The notes below the pieces were generated by a model. The model saw only the letters and a program-made list of their open reading frames with translations. It searched no databases and was not told the origin of the DNA. Position numbers and translations under genes: made by a program. A DNA stretch of 64,000 nt from Bacteroides acidifaciens (lineage in GTDB: Bacteria; Bacteroidota; Bacteroidia; Bacteroidales; Bacteroidaceae), in contig NZ_JANJZR010000011.1 in the NCBI RefSeq assembly GCF_024623065.1, forward strand, positions 25,453-89,452. Reading direction: 5' to 3'. Below, in pieces: positions 29,560 through 39,736 of this stretch. Each line of letters opens with the position of its first letter. Within the stretch, counting starts at the first letter, position 1.

Positions 29560-31110
29560 TTACAGCTTCCGGAAGCGGAAGAAAGCAGGCAGGCGGTCGG
29601 GATTCAGCGTGTAGCGGGCACGGTCTTTCAAAAACGGTTCGGCGTTCATCACCGCACAAGAATGGGGTACTGCCGACATCATTTCCCAATCTTTCTGCGA
29701 GTTGCCGACAATCAATACTTGCTCCAAAGGGAAAGCTAAAACTTTACATATATGGAGCACTCCTTCCTTTTTGCCGGCTTCTTTATGTACAACTGTGATA
29801 AGGGGTGGTTTATAAAACACCTGATAAGGTTTCTCTTTCAACAGGGAAAGAATGTTCTCCCTCTGTCCTTTCTCATAAACCAGCATGCTATACTTATAGA
29901 CTTGGCCTTCATAGCTATGCGCCGTTATCTTTGCCGATTTTTCGTTTACGTCCGGTAGTGATTCAACCGGTAAACATCGGCTCTGCCCGTCGTACAACAA
30001 TAATCCGCCGTCGGCAAATGCCCCACCTTTGAACAAACTGAAAAGAGTCTTACCCAATTTTCTCCGCGCCTGTTCCATAGATAAAGAAGTAGCCAGATAC
30101 AAAGGAACAAATTGCGCTATGTACCGCAAGGCATGGGCATAACTTTCCGAAACCCTTCCTTGTGCATCGGTAAGAGTTCCGTCCACATCAAAAAACACGG
30201 AAGTAATCAAGGGTTTATCCGGTATCCGCCAAAATGCCCCCTCTCCCATTATCCGATGCAAAGGATGATTAGTCTGATTACTGAAAGCAATGTAACAATC
30301 ACAAACTTTCCTCTGACAAGGAAGCGAGATATCCAACTTCCGACTCTGATAAAGATTGCCTATTTTCACCCGACTTCGGGGACAGGCAAAGATATCTCCT
30401 TTCCAGTCAATGAAACAACTGCTTCTCCCTCCCAAACAGATATCCCATTGGGCCGAAGCGTTTTTTAAATCATACTCAAAAAGGTTATCCAGTTGCGTAA
30501 AGAAACGAATATCTTCTATGCTCAACGGAGACTTCAACCCCTGCATAGCATTAATAAACAAATAAATATCCGGCAAAAGAGCATTTCGCAAATCGCTAAG
30601 TACACTTTTTGCCATCGGATTGCCTACTGCTCCGGCACAGACCTGTATTCCTGCATGATAAAGCGTATGAAGTTGCCGAACAAAACTTTCTACCGAAGTC
30701 ATTTCCGGATGAAAGCTGGCCCAAATCTTTATCTTACCCCTCAATGCCGGAGTTGCGCGGAGTTCGTCCAGCCATTCGTCGGCAGAAAAAGAAAGATTAG
30801 TCTGACAGGAAATTCCGGTCACATGTGGCAATGACGCAAGCCGTATTATTCCTTCCCTATAATAGCGATGTATGAGTGCTTCACCATAAGGAATGACAAA
30901 TAGTTGCAAAGCCTCTCCTGCCCATTGCTCAATAGCGGCAATAAAACGACTCCATGCCTGCTTGTCCTGCATTGTTGTAGATGCAGGATGAGACTTCTTG
31001 CCAAAAGGACAATAAGAACAAGTGTAGTTACAACTATTCAATTTACCCCGATAGTATATACGTCGGATAGAAAGTAAAGAGCCTTCGTTTGCCATTGTCA
31101 TTTCATTCAA
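29560..31110 (-). CDS. STM4011-like radical SAM protein with C-terminal HAD phosphatase domain
   Basis: CNYTCSYCPF (CxxxCxxC); SPASM/twitch-like Cys cluster (FACPRSRVKIGNL...LPCQRKVCDC); HAD motifs FFDVDGTLTD and IVGNSQKDWEMM. Confidence 0.85.
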   Translation of the reverse strand: MNEMTMANEGSLLSIRRIYYRGKLNSCNYTCSYCPFGKKSHPASTTMQDKQAWSRFIAAIEQWAGEALQLFVIPYGEALIHRYYREGIIRLASLPHVTGISCQTNLSFSADEWLDELRATPALRGKIKIWASFHPEMTSVESFVRQLHTLYHAGIQVCAGAVGNPMAKSVLSDLRNALLPDIYLFINAMQGLKSPLSIEDIRFFTQLDNLFEYDLKNASAQWDICLGGRSSCFIDWKGDIFACPRSRVKIGNLYQSRKLDISLPCQRKVCDCYIAFSNQTNHPLHRIMGEGAFWRIPDKPLITSVFFDVDGTLTDAQGRVSESYAHALRYIAQFVPLYLATSLSMEQARRKLGKTLFSLFKGGAFADGGLLLYDGQSRCLPVESLPDVNEKSAKITAHSYEGQVYKYSMLVYEKGQRENILSLLKEKPYQVFYKPPLITVVHKEAGKKEGVLHICKVLAFPLEQVLIVGNSQKDWEMMSAVPHSCAVMNAEPFLKDRARYTLNPDRLPAFFRFRKL

Positions 31111-31139
31111 ATATCATTCAAATATCACCCAATTTTCAC

Positions 31140-32414
31140 TCAGTAAGAATAAGTATCCATTAGTCGCCTGATTCTCTGTGGGATAAATAACTGACCGATA
31201 TAATCGGAATAACCAAGTCCTTCGGGAGTCAGCCGGATACGGTCGGAAGTTTCCTCTATCCAGTGCTGTTCTGCCAGTTCGCGAAACAACGGAGTCCTGT
31301 CAATCGGCTCTCCAAAACGCCGGGTATATTCAGCCTTGTCAATCCCCGTATAATACATCAGATTCTTGATGATAAAACGCTGCTGTTGTTCCTTTGCGGA
31401 AAGGATAAATCCGTTCCGGGCTACGGTGAAATCAGTGGTTGCCATATATTCGTCTATCTCGCGGGCAATGCATTGCTGACAGACGGTATATCGGGTGGCA
31501 TAGTGTAAATCACCCAAATAACTGCGTCCGCCCGACCCGCACGAAAGCATCACTTCGTCGCCACATGAGACTTCCGCGTCAGTGGACGGATGATGAATGA
31601 AACGCCGCATGGATGTTTGCAGAAAGCCTTTCGCCTGCAACAACTCGCAGGCAGCGCGATACATTCGGAAACAGACATCATCCGGTTCCCGTTCGGTAAT
31701 ACCCGTACCCTGACGCACATATAGCGGATAGATAAAGAGTTCGTTAGGCTGGAACCGGAGCGCTTCTTCCAGTGAATAGAGGAAACTTTCTACCGTCTGT
31801 CCCTTAATGCCATAAATCAAATCGATATTGAAATAGGGAAAATCCATTTGACGAATACCTTCCAACGCTTGATAAATAGTGTTTTGCCGGGGGCGCCTTT
31901 TGATAGCTTTCAGTTCTTCATCTTGAAAACTCTGTATGCCGATACTTACGCGGGCTACTCCCGCCTGTTTCAAGACATTGAGCCGCGAACGGTCTGCGTA
32001 TTCCGGTGAAGTCTCTACAGAAGTAAAGGCATGAGACGGATGCACACCGAACAAAGCGGCGGCAGCCATTAATCGTTCCAGTTGCGGAACAGTCAGTAGC
32101 AACGGAGTACCGCCGCCAATGGCAAAGCTATCGAACGTCAGTCTGGCAGTGAGCGGCGAAAGTTGCTGTGCCTGTCTGTGAAGGGTGTCCAGATAAGCGG
32201 CAATATATTCTGTACGGTTCGTTTGCAGGGAGAATAAGTTGCAGTATCCACATTTATGGCTGCAAAAAGGGATATGAAAGTAGAGTGACGCCTTTCTGCC
32301 TTCCAGTTGCTCCAAATATGGGAGCAGCGAAACCGGAGCTGGAAAAGGACGGTACGCTGTTTTATGCGGATAACTATACATGTAGTCTACATATCGGGAT
32401 AGCGGTCGATTCAT
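31140..32414 (-). CDS. STM4012-like radical SAM protein (HemN-like)
   Basis: LYFHIPFCSHKCGYCNLF, ARVSIGIQSFQDEELKAIKRR, FNIDLIYGIKGQT. Confidence 0.87.
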   Translation of the reverse strand: MNRPLSRYVDYMYSYPHKTAYRPFPAPVSLLPYLEQLEGRKASLYFHIPFCSHKCGYCNLFSLQTNRTEYIAAYLDTLHRQAQQLSPLTARLTFDSFAIGGGTPLLLTVPQLERLMAAAALFGVHPSHAFTSVETSPEYADRSRLNVLKQAGVARVSIGIQSFQDEELKAIKRRPRQNTIYQALEGIRQMDFPYFNIDLIYGIKGQTVESFLYSLEEALRFQPNELFIYPLYVRQGTGITEREPDDVCFRMYRAACELLQAKGFLQTSMRRFIHHPSTDAEVSCGDEVMLSCGSGGRSYLGDLHYATRYTVCQQCIAREIDEYMATTDFTVARNGFILSAKEQQQRFIIKNLMYYTGIDKAEYTRRFGEPIDRTPLFRELAEQHWIEETSDRIRLTPEGLGYSDYIGQLFIPQRIRRLMDTYSY

Positions 32415-33271
32415 TGTTTCGTCAGTATAAAATGTTTGTAAGGAACCGTGTAGACGGTCTCGTGGGATATGCAGTGATACTCGTAGCCGTCTTCGCCGTA
32501 GCAGGTGCCGTGGTCGGAAAGGGCGATGACCAGCGTGTCGGAACGTCGCCGAAAAGCCTGAAACAAGCGGGGCAACTGGCTGTCGACATACCGCAATGCC
32601 GCTGCGTGCGATTCTTTATCGTCTTTCGTTTTACCTTTCACATAGTGACAGTTCGGGTAATGGATAGCGGAAAAGTTGATATACATGAATATACGTTTGT
32701 CCGAAGGGTAATTCTCTAGTTTCTTCAAGGCAAAATCAATCTGCTTCTCCGCACTGTCGGGAGCCGTACAGCCAAAGGTCGGCAGCCAGTAGCTTTTCGT
32801 AAAATAACCGGGAAACACACGTCCCAGTTCATTGCGTTTGCTAAAGAAATTCACGCCGCCTATGCAGATTGTCTCATATCCCTTATTGGCAAGGCTCTGC
32901 ACGAAAGTAGCTTCCGTAAACGGATAGCTGCCTTCGGGCGGAATACGCCCCGTCCCTGCCTGCACAGGGAAAAACAGCCATTTACGGCTACGCAAGGAAT
33001 GAGGTTCTGCCGGTGAAGGAAGAAAGCCTGCGAAAATGGCAAAATGAGAGGGGTAAGTAAAGTTTCCCGGCGCGTGCCTTTTCTCCCATAAGCCGCCGTG
33101 ACTATTCAGCACCGGTGTTCCTCCGGCGGCTTCTTCCGCTTTACTCACATCGTAGCGCAGCGTATCGAAGCAAAGCATAAGTATATCATGGGTTCCCACC
33201 ACACGATTCATATCCATATCGGGATATCGGTTCTGCTCTCCCGCCGGCAGTTCATCTATCTGCATGGTCAT
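32411..33271 (-). CDS. STM4013-like hydrolase (sulfatase/alkaline-phosphatase fold)
   Basis: ILMLCFDTLRYDVS, APGNFTYPSHFAIFAGFLP, VIALSDHGTCYGEDGYEYHCISHE. Confidence 0.85.
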   Translation of the reverse strand: MTMQIDELPAGEQNRYPDMDMNRVVGTHDILMLCFDTLRYDVSKAEEAAGGTPVLNSHGGLWEKRHAPGNFTYPSHFAIFAGFLPSPAEPHSLRSRKWLFFPVQAGTGRIPPEGSYPFTEATFVQSLANKGYETICIGGVNFFSKRNELGRVFPGYFTKSYWLPTFGCTAPDSAEKQIDFALKKLENYPSDKRIFMYINFSAIHYPNCHYVKGKTKDDKESHAAALRYVDSQLPRLFQAFRRRSDTLVIALSDHGTCYGEDGYEYHCISHETVYTVPYKHFILTKQ

Positions 33272-34262
33272 ATTTATCTTTTATCGTTTCTATCTGTCGG
33301 GTGTAAATCGAATTGTCGGCATACATATCCTGGTAAATGTGGTCGCCCTGGCCGTTGACTTCAATAATATAAGGTATATCCGTACCTCTTTCTATCAGTA
33401 CATCCACTCCGGCATACTGCAAATCCATTGCGTGGACGGCTTTTCTGCATAAGAGGTAAATCCGCTGCCGCACCTCTTCCGGCAAGGCAAGCTCTTCCCA
33501 CCGACGTGGGTTATTGTTTAGATGCAGGTTGGTAATACTCCCCTTGCTGCATCTCACTACCACATAATAAACCTCCTCTTCTCCGCATACCACCCGAAGG
33601 TCGTAATTTTCTCCCTGCCACTGCTCCTTAGGTATCCACCCTTCCAGCACAGCTCCGGTATGCATGACGGCTTCCGCCAGGAGGAGAATTTCTTTCTCCT
33701 TTGTCAGACGGTGAATACGTTTGGTATTACGGATGATACCGTCCGCTTCCTGCAAGGTGGTATAAGCCACCCATCTCCGTTGATGCGGCCGGTAGCGGAT
33801 TGCCATAATACCGCCCGCTCCCGAACCGTAACGGGGTTTCAAGAAACATCCTCTGCCGCAGTCGGCAAGTGCTTGCAGCAGTTCGTCGCAGGAGCGTGGC
33901 GTACCCAATATGGAAGTTACATTCAGGGCCTTTGCCGATAAAACCTGCTTGGTTTCCTTTTTATCAAGTGCCTGCAACAATGCATGGGGCGGATTCAGGA
34001 AGTGCACACCATCGGGCAAGACTGTCTCATCCAGCCGTTGCAATACGGCTTTGTATGCTTCATTCAGCCGAGCATATTTCAGAAAATCCGTTTCGCTGCT
34101 CACCCACGGTTCCAGTTTCACAACCGCCTGACACAATGACGGCAGGCGACTGAACAACTCTTCGTAAGTCTGAAAACGGACTTCCGTCTGTAACTTCCTG
34201 CCTGCTTCGGCAAAGTATTCGATACGCTTGGACAAAGAGTTGCCGACAACGATGATTTCCAT
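33252..34262 (-). CDS. STM4014-like ATP-grasp protein
   Basis: GCFLKPRYGSGAGGIMAIRY, YDLRVVCGEEEVYYVVVRCSKGSITNLHLNNNP, YAGVDVLIERGTDIPYIIEVNGQGDHI. Confidence 0.83.
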   Translation of the reverse strand: MEIIVVGNSLSKRIEYFAEAGRKLQTEVRFQTYEELFSRLPSLCQAVVKLEPWVSSETDFLKYARLNEAYKAVLQRLDETVLPDGVHFLNPPHALLQALDKKETKQVLSAKALNVTSILGTPRSCDELLQALADCGRGCFLKPRYGSGAGGIMAIRYRPHQRRWVAYTTLQEADGIIRNTKRIHRLTKEKEILLLAEAVMHTGAVLEGWIPKEQWQGENYDLRVVCGEEEVYYVVVRCSKGSITNLHLNNNPRRWEELALPEEVRQRIYLLCRKAVHAMDLQYAGVDVLIERGTDIPYIIEVNGQGDHIYQDMYADNSIYTRQIETIKDKYDHADR

Positions 34263-34268
34263 ACTTTC

Positions 34269-35342
34269 CTACTCCGTAATCATCGGGCTATACCAAATTC
34301 CACCGCTGTATTCTTCGGCCTCTTCCGTTTCGGCAATGTCTATCTTCATGGGGAGTTCCTGCAATTTCTTCTTCATCTCCCGGCTCAAATAGTTATAACG
34401 CATATTGATGAACTTCAAATGGGCAATCTTATCCACATTGTCCAGCAGGAGTCGGGCACCTTCATCTTTGAGGACACCTGCCGAAATATCCATGGTTTCA
34501 AGTTGAGGGAGAATATCCGATTCTAAGAACATCTTTACAACCTCGTCCTGTTCTTCGGCATTCACAATACCCAGATAGGTCAGTTTCGGGAAACGTGCTT
34601 TGGAGAAAAGCGGACGGAAGATTTCGATATCGCCTTCAAAGCCGTAGTCTTCCACACCGGCATACAGAACCAGCTTTTCCAAATTCGGGAAATCGGATTT
34701 TAGGATGTCTTCCACCACTTCCGTAGGAAGGCCGCCGCTGATAATCTCCAGCGAGCGCAACTCCGGACGTGAAGTCTGTCCCAAGCGAAGATTATTCGTT
34801 CCTTTTATCTTCAAGTCTTTCAACTTAGGCAGAGCATTGAGCAGGGGACTGAGATCTGTCTGTTCAATCCAGGAGATTTCCTGCTCCTCCCAGTCTATAT
34901 CTCCCCAGAACAAACCTTCGAGGTGGGCAAACTTATCTTTATGTTCAAGCATTCCTTCCAATAAGGCAGAGCAGTCTTCACCTTCGTAGTCCCAGCAGCC
35001 GACAGTGATTTGCTTATATTCGGGCAGATGTTTGTCTTTCAGAATCTTATCCAATAGCTTCACATCGTTTTCATACTCATCATAGCTCAATGTATATTTC
35101 TTAGCTTCCACTTTCATTTCACGTGCTGTTTCTTCAGCAGTTTCCACATAGCCTTTCTTTGTCTTCTCTGCAATCAGTTTGTCGGCAGCCTTTTCGGCTT
35201 CTTCAACAGTCGGGTAGTTTTTCACTTGGGTCTGCCCCTCTGTTCCCAACTTACCGTAATTAACGACAACGTCTGTTCCCTGTACATCTACACTCCAGAA
35301 CTTCTGCGATTTAAAGTCTTGAAATACGAAAACTCTTTTCAT
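34269..35342 (-). CDS. STM4015-like WGR domain + leucine-rich-repeat-like protein
   Basis: N-terminal WGR-type (SKFWSVDVQGTDVVVNYGKLGTEGQTQVKNYPTVEEAEKAADKLIAEKTKKGYVE), followed by LRR-like repeats. Confidence 0.83.
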   Translation of the reverse strand: MKRVFVFQDFKSQKFWSVDVQGTDVVVNYGKLGTEGQTQVKNYPTVEEAEKAADKLIAEKTKKGYVETAEETAREMKVEAKKYTLSYDEYENDVKLLDKILKDKHLPEYKQITVGCWDYEGEDCSALLEGMLEHKDKFAHLEGLFWGDIDWEEQEISWIEQTDLSPLLNALPKLKDLKIKGTNNLRLGQTSRPELRSLEIISGGLPTEVVEDILKSDFPNLEKLVLYAGVEDYGFEGDIEIFRPLFSKARFPKLTYLGIVNAEEQDEVVKMFLESDILPQLETMDISAGVLKDEGARLLLDNVDKIAHLKFINMRYNYLSREMKKKLQELPMKIDIAETEEAEEYSGGIWYSPMITE

Positions 35343-35478
35343 AATACTTTATTTTATGGTTGATATTATCCCATTCAAAGCGCAACAACGCATGAACGAT
35401 GCCTGCAAAAATAATTATTTTTCGCCACGTACAAAGCAATCGCACACTAAACTTTCAAAACCAAGAGATATAAACAAG

Positions 35479-35512
35479 AAGGGCTGCCCCGTTTTCTTTC
35501 GGAGCAGCCCTT
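35479..35512 (-). terminator. Terminator hairpin after the OmpA-like gene
   Basis: AAGGGCTGC...GCAGCCCTT inverted repeat. Confidence 0.65.
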
Positions 35513-35537
35513 GCTATTCTGTTTCTATACTTCCGTA

Positions 35538-36671
35538 TTAATCTTCAATTGTACATATACTTACACGGTTCCAATCCGGTTCGGTAAACATGTCACCTAC
35601 CCCCTGACCTTCGGCAGTGATACGGGAAGCGTTAATCTTGTATCTATTGACCAGGATAGTCTTGACAGCTTCCGCACGTGCAGCGGCGATTCTGGCGTTG
35701 ACTTCCGCACTACCTTCCGGAGAAGCATATCCTTTGATAATCACCTTTGTATCAGAATGTTTCTTCATATAAGAAGCTACACGTTCCACATTGGGTAACT
35801 GCGACGCATCTACCGACGAACGGCCTTGTCTGAAAGTAACAATGGATTCCGGAACGCGGGCAGTGTTGACTACTGTTTCAACTGGAACCACCTTTGTACG
35901 ACATTCTTCCAAGTCTTTCTGCAATCCGTTGATTTGCTGGTTGGCAGTATTCAATTCACCGTCCTTGTTGTTCACTTCGGAACGGAGAGCATTAATGGAA
36001 GAGTTCAAATCGTCGATTTCCGCCTGATTGTAGGCTTTCACTTTGGCAAAGTGGTGTGTTCCATTACTTGTCTTAAAATGGTAAGTCAGTCCGGCAGTCA
36101 ACTCGAAAGCTGCATTGTTGGCATTGAAACGGCTCTTCGCATGGTTATAATCACCTTGCATATCATATACAATGGCAGGTTTGATTCCCAATGTCCATGC
36201 TTTTGATTCACCGAGATTAAAATTGAAATTCAATCCGAAGCGGGTAGACCATGAATTTTCATCACCGTCACCATTTACATAATAATGTAACCATCCCATT
36301 CCGACCACAGTTTCTATCTCAAACACACGAGGCTGACCTTGATAACTTGCGAACAGGTTCATCAGATTGACCTTACCCAATAAACTGACATCCGAAGCAT
36401 CAAAAGCCGTTTTACTCTGGGTGGTATTGATATATCCCATTCCCTGAAATCCCAAACCGAAGATAGGAGTTAATTGTTTTGAGAATCCCACTCCGAAAGC
36501 GGGACGCATACTCTTAAAGAAAGCGCTGTGAGTGAGAGGAGTGATTGCTCCTGCATTTACTCCCACAGACCAATTGTCTGCAAACTTTGTACCTTCTACT
36601 ACCGATTGGGCATTTGCAGTAAATGCGCCCAATACAAAAGCTGATAAAATAATAGATTTTTTCATAATCAA
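35538..36671 (-). CDS. OmpA family outer-membrane protein (paralog 1)
   Basis: Signal peptide, beta-barrel, OmpA C-terminal VIIKGYASPEGSAEVNARIAAARAEAVKTIL. Confidence 0.9.
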   Translation of the reverse strand: MIMKKSIILSAFVLGAFTANAQSVVEGTKFADNWSVGVNAGAITPLTHSAFFKSMRPAFGVGFSKQLTPIFGLGFQGMGYINTTQSKTAFDASDVSLLGKVNLMNLFASYQGQPRVFEIETVVGMGWLHYYVNGDGDENSWSTRFGLNFNFNLGESKAWTLGIKPAIVYDMQGDYNHAKSRFNANNAAFELTAGLTYHFKTSNGTHHFAKVKAYNQAEIDDLNSSINALRSEVNNKDGELNTANQQINGLQKDLEECRTKVVPVETVVNTARVPESIVTFRQGRSSVDASQLPNVERVASYMKKHSDTKVIIKGYASPEGSAEVNARIAAARAEAVKTILVNRYKINASRITAEGQGVGDMFTEPDWNRVSICTIED

Positions 36672-36827
36672 ATGTTTTTTAAACTGTGATGTTTTGCATG
36701 CTAAATCATTAGAAATGTTTTTATGTGTTCCATGCCTAACTTTTTAGTTCATAATTAAGTTCGTTATTCACACTAAACAACATATCGTATAAAAAATTAG
36801 TTCACACACCCGGCAGATAATTAACAA

Positions 36828-37019
36828 CTATTCACTTAACCAACCTGCCATACGGGTTCTTGCATAGAAATAATAGAAAAACAGTCCTATCCAACTGGTA
36901 AGAAGAATCAGCACAATAGCCAACAACTTCTTTTCCCAAGGTACATAAAGACGCCCTATTTCCAAAGCTGCCTTAATAGTCAACACGAAGCCGACTACCC
37001 AAATTACAAATCCAACCAT
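36828..37019 (-). CDS. Small membrane protein (63 aa)
   Basis: Two hydrophobic segments; short ORF between OmpA and BrkB genes. Confidence 0.55.
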   Translation of the reverse strand: MVGFVIWVVGFVLTIKAALEIGRLYVPWEKKLLAIVLILLTSWIGLFFYYFYARTRMAGWLSE

Positions 37020-37210
37020 AACAATATAATTTAATTAAGCAATCATTTAAATATCACATTTCAATATATAACCAACAAAAGCATCTGTTGGTTTCTTGAA
37101 ATTTTACTTTTAACATAAAAACAATCAGGAATATCCTCCTATTGACATTTTTTCCGGATAATACCCGAACAAACAAATTATTACGTTCGTTAGAAAAAAG
37201 AAAATGCCCT

Positions 37211-38143
37211 ATGAAAATCTTAACTCAAAGCAAGAAAAAGTTGTCGGTATCTATTAAAATAATAAAAGATACTTTCCAAGGATTTATGGATGACAACGTC
37301 ATGAGATTGAGTGCGTCACTGGCTTACGCAACCCTGTTCTCAATCATCCCCCTGCTCTCACTCCTCGTTACTATCGGAGTATTACTCAATGTAGATTTCA
37401 CCCATCAGCTATATGCCCAACTGGAACCCATCGTCGGCTCTAAAGTGATTGATGCGCTTCAAGTAATTATGGAAAATGCAGAGACTACCGAATCCTTTTC
37501 ATTCGCCACTATCATCAGCGTAGGCGTCATGATATTCGGCGCAACGACTGTTTTCGCGGAAATACAAAGTTCACTGAACACCATTTGGGGAATAAAAGCC
37601 GTTCCTAAGAAAAGTTGGCTCAAATACATCCAAAACCGATTGCTATCTTTCTCTGTTATCATAGTTTTTGCTTTCATTCTGCTAATCACTTTTACCATTA
37701 GCAACCTCATCACGGAATTAAGCAACAAATTCATTACCAATCATCCGGATATAGCAGAATCTTTAGTGAAGACAATAGGAATGATTATTAATATAGGTGT
37801 AACCACTGTCATCTTCACTCTTATCTTCAAAATATTGCCGGATGCGAAAATTAAAAGCAAAGATGTATTTATAGGAGCGCTTGTCACTACCGTTTTATTA
37901 TTAATCGGACAATGGGGAATATCCTTTTATATCGGATTTGCCAATATTGAAACCGTATATGGAGCGGCGGCGTTCATGGCTATTTTCATTACATGGATTT
38001 ATTATTCAGCCATTATCATATATACAGGAGCGGAATTTACGAAAGCATGGGCGAACGAGTTAGGTGGGAAGATTTTTCCTGACGAATATGCCGTGGCAAC
38101 CAAAGTCATTGAAATACGTGAAGAGAACAAGCCTGTCAATTAA
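37211..38143 (+). CDS. YihY/BrkB family inner membrane protein
   Basis: LSASLAYATLFSIIPLLSLLV, GAAAFMAIFITWIYYSAIIIYTGAEFTKAWA. Start at MKILTQS. Confidence 0.9.
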   Translation: MKILTQSKKKLSVSIKIIKDTFQGFMDDNVMRLSASLAYATLFSIIPLLSLLVTIGVLLNVDFTHQLYAQLEPIVGSKVIDALQVIMENAETTESFSFATIISVGVMIFGATTVFAEIQSSLNTIWGIKAVPKKSWLKYIQNRLLSFSVIIVFAFILLITFTISNLITELSNKFITNHPDIAESLVKTIGMIINIGVTTVIFTLIFKILPDAKIKSKDVFIGALVTTVLLLIGQWGISFYIGFANIETVYGAAAFMAIFITWIYYSAIIIYTGAEFTKAWANELGGKIFPDEYAVATKVIEIREENKPVN

Positions 38144-38150
38144 CTTCAAG

Positions 38151-38191
38151 CACCAGTTTCAGTAGCAATTATTATCTATCTGAAACTGGTG
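38151..38191 (+). terminator. Terminator-like hairpin after the BrkB gene
   Basis: CACCAGTTTCAG ... CTGAAACTGGTG inverted repeat. Confidence 0.6.
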
Positions 38192-38212
38192 ACAGGCAAA
38201 CAAACAAGCAGC

Positions 38213-38407
38213 TTATCTTCTGGCATTTGCCGAGAGTGTATATATCTCGCCCTTATTCTCACTTTCTTTTATCCGGTTTCTCATACGTACCATTTTTCTC
38301 AATTTCTCAGTCTTCCTACCTGACGAAAAATGATATATAATTGCACCAATAGCTGAGCCTACTGTCAGCCGAAGCCATAAATTGAAATTATTAGTTTTCA
38401 TAATCAA
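38213..38407 (-). CDS. Small YtxH-like glycine-zipper protein
   Basis: NFNLWLRLTVGSAIGAIIYHFSSGRKTEKLR. Confidence 0.55.
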   Translation of the reverse strand: MIMKTNNFNLWLRLTVGSAIGAIIYHFSSGRKTEKLRKMVRMRNRIKESENKGEIYTLSANARR

Positions 38408-38538
38408 TTTGTTTTAATGGTTAATTATTCAGAATACTCTTAGTTATCATCATAATTGTTCTCCCACCAATAAATAGTAAAAGGGGAGAATAGCTTTCAC
38501 TTACACTATCCTCCCATTGCAGAACAACAAACCCCTAA

Positions 38539-38835
38539 CTATTTCTTAGCCTTATCCGCCATAGTATGGACTTTATCTCTCACATCATCCGCTTTTTCGG
38601 CAACATAAAAGGTTCCTTCAGCTACCTTATCAGCCACTTTTGTTCCAGCATCCAATACCTTGTCATTTACCGTATCAATCAAATTAACACCGTCTCCGGT
38701 TACTTTCTGAAATGCATGATTTACTTTCTCTTTCACACGCTTTCCTTTGGGAGAACGCCAAAAACGATAAGCCAACGCACCAATTACCGAACCTACTCCC
38801 AGTCCGATAAGAAAATTAGATTTTCCACTTTCCAT
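38539..38835 (-). CDS. YtxH domain-containing protein
   Basis: NFLIGLGVGSVIGALAYRFWRSPKGKRVKEKV plus amphipathic Lys/Ala/Asp-rich helices. Confidence 0.75.
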   Translation of the reverse strand: MESGKSNFLIGLGVGSVIGALAYRFWRSPKGKRVKEKVNHAFQKVTGDGVNLIDTVNDKVLDAGTKVADKVAEGTFYVAEKADDVRDKVHTMADKAKK

Positions 38836-38865
38836 AATGAAGTTTAAGTTTTAAAAGTTAATAAA

Positions 38866-39126
38866 TCAGAGTTCTTCGCTTCTGGGGTGTTTTCTAAATA
38901 AGGACAAAATCCATAATAGCAATACAGCACCCACAACCGAAGTTATAAGACTACCTAAAATACCGCCGGCAGCGATACCTAATAAACCGAATACCCAGCC
39001 GCCTAAAAGGCCACCGATAATACCTACAACTAAATTAATCCAAAGGCCGAAACCTCCTCCTCTCATAATCTTTCCGGCTAAGAAACCGGAAACAATTCCA
39101 ATGACAATGTACCAAATTACACTCAT
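38866..39126 (-). CDS. GlsB/YeaQ/YmgE family stress membrane protein
   Basis: IWYIVIGIVSGFLAGKIMRGGGFGLWINLVVGIIGGLLGGWVFGLLG. Confidence 0.88.
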   Translation of the reverse strand: MSVIWYIVIGIVSGFLAGKIMRGGGFGLWINLVVGIIGGLLGGWVFGLLGIAAGGILGSLITSVVGAVLLLWILSLFRKHPRSEEL

Positions 39127-39386
39127 AATTAAAAAATTTAGGTTTATATATAAATTTCAAAAAAGGGTTTACTATTTTCTCCAGTTATAATAAGATTCTC
39201 ATTTTATTTAAAAACGTCTTTTAGTATCATTTAGTTTCAATTCAACCCAACATTTTAACACATATTTTGTATTTATCATATTTTAGCAACATCACGAACA
39301 ATATTAAGAATGATTAAAAGCTCCATCTAAACTTCTTTATTCCACAATATGTTTTACTAAATGTAAAACATTAAAAATACCGAAAT

Positions 39387-39653
39387 ATGAAAAATTGCGA
39401 TAATTTATTTATTACAGACCAAGCCGAGTATGAGAACATACATAAGATGTGCTCGGACGCATACACCCAAGGACGTATGGCAGAAAGAACCCTGGCTATC
39501 GAAGCTTACAGATTACGTTGCCACCATCTGTTTGGCAACAGATGCATGACACGCTCCTCCTTCGGAACGTTAACCAAAAAAATATGTGATGGAGATTGCC
39601 GGTATCTGAAGCAATACAAATCGGAATTAAATAAACTGGAATCCGATAAATGA
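39387..39653 (+). CDS. Small cysteine-rich hypothetical protein (88 aa)
   Basis: Short ORF in an intergenic gap; no family recognised. Confidence 0.45.
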   Translation: MKNCDNLFITDQAEYENIHKMCSDAYTQGRMAERTLAIEAYRLRCHHLFGNRCMTRSSFGTLTKKICDGDCRYLKQYKSELNKLESDK

Positions 39654-39736
39654 AAGGACAGTGGTTATCCTGTCCTTTCTGAAGGTAATAATGAAAATAC
39701 TATGTTTCTGATGTATGAAACATATTTCAACAAAGT

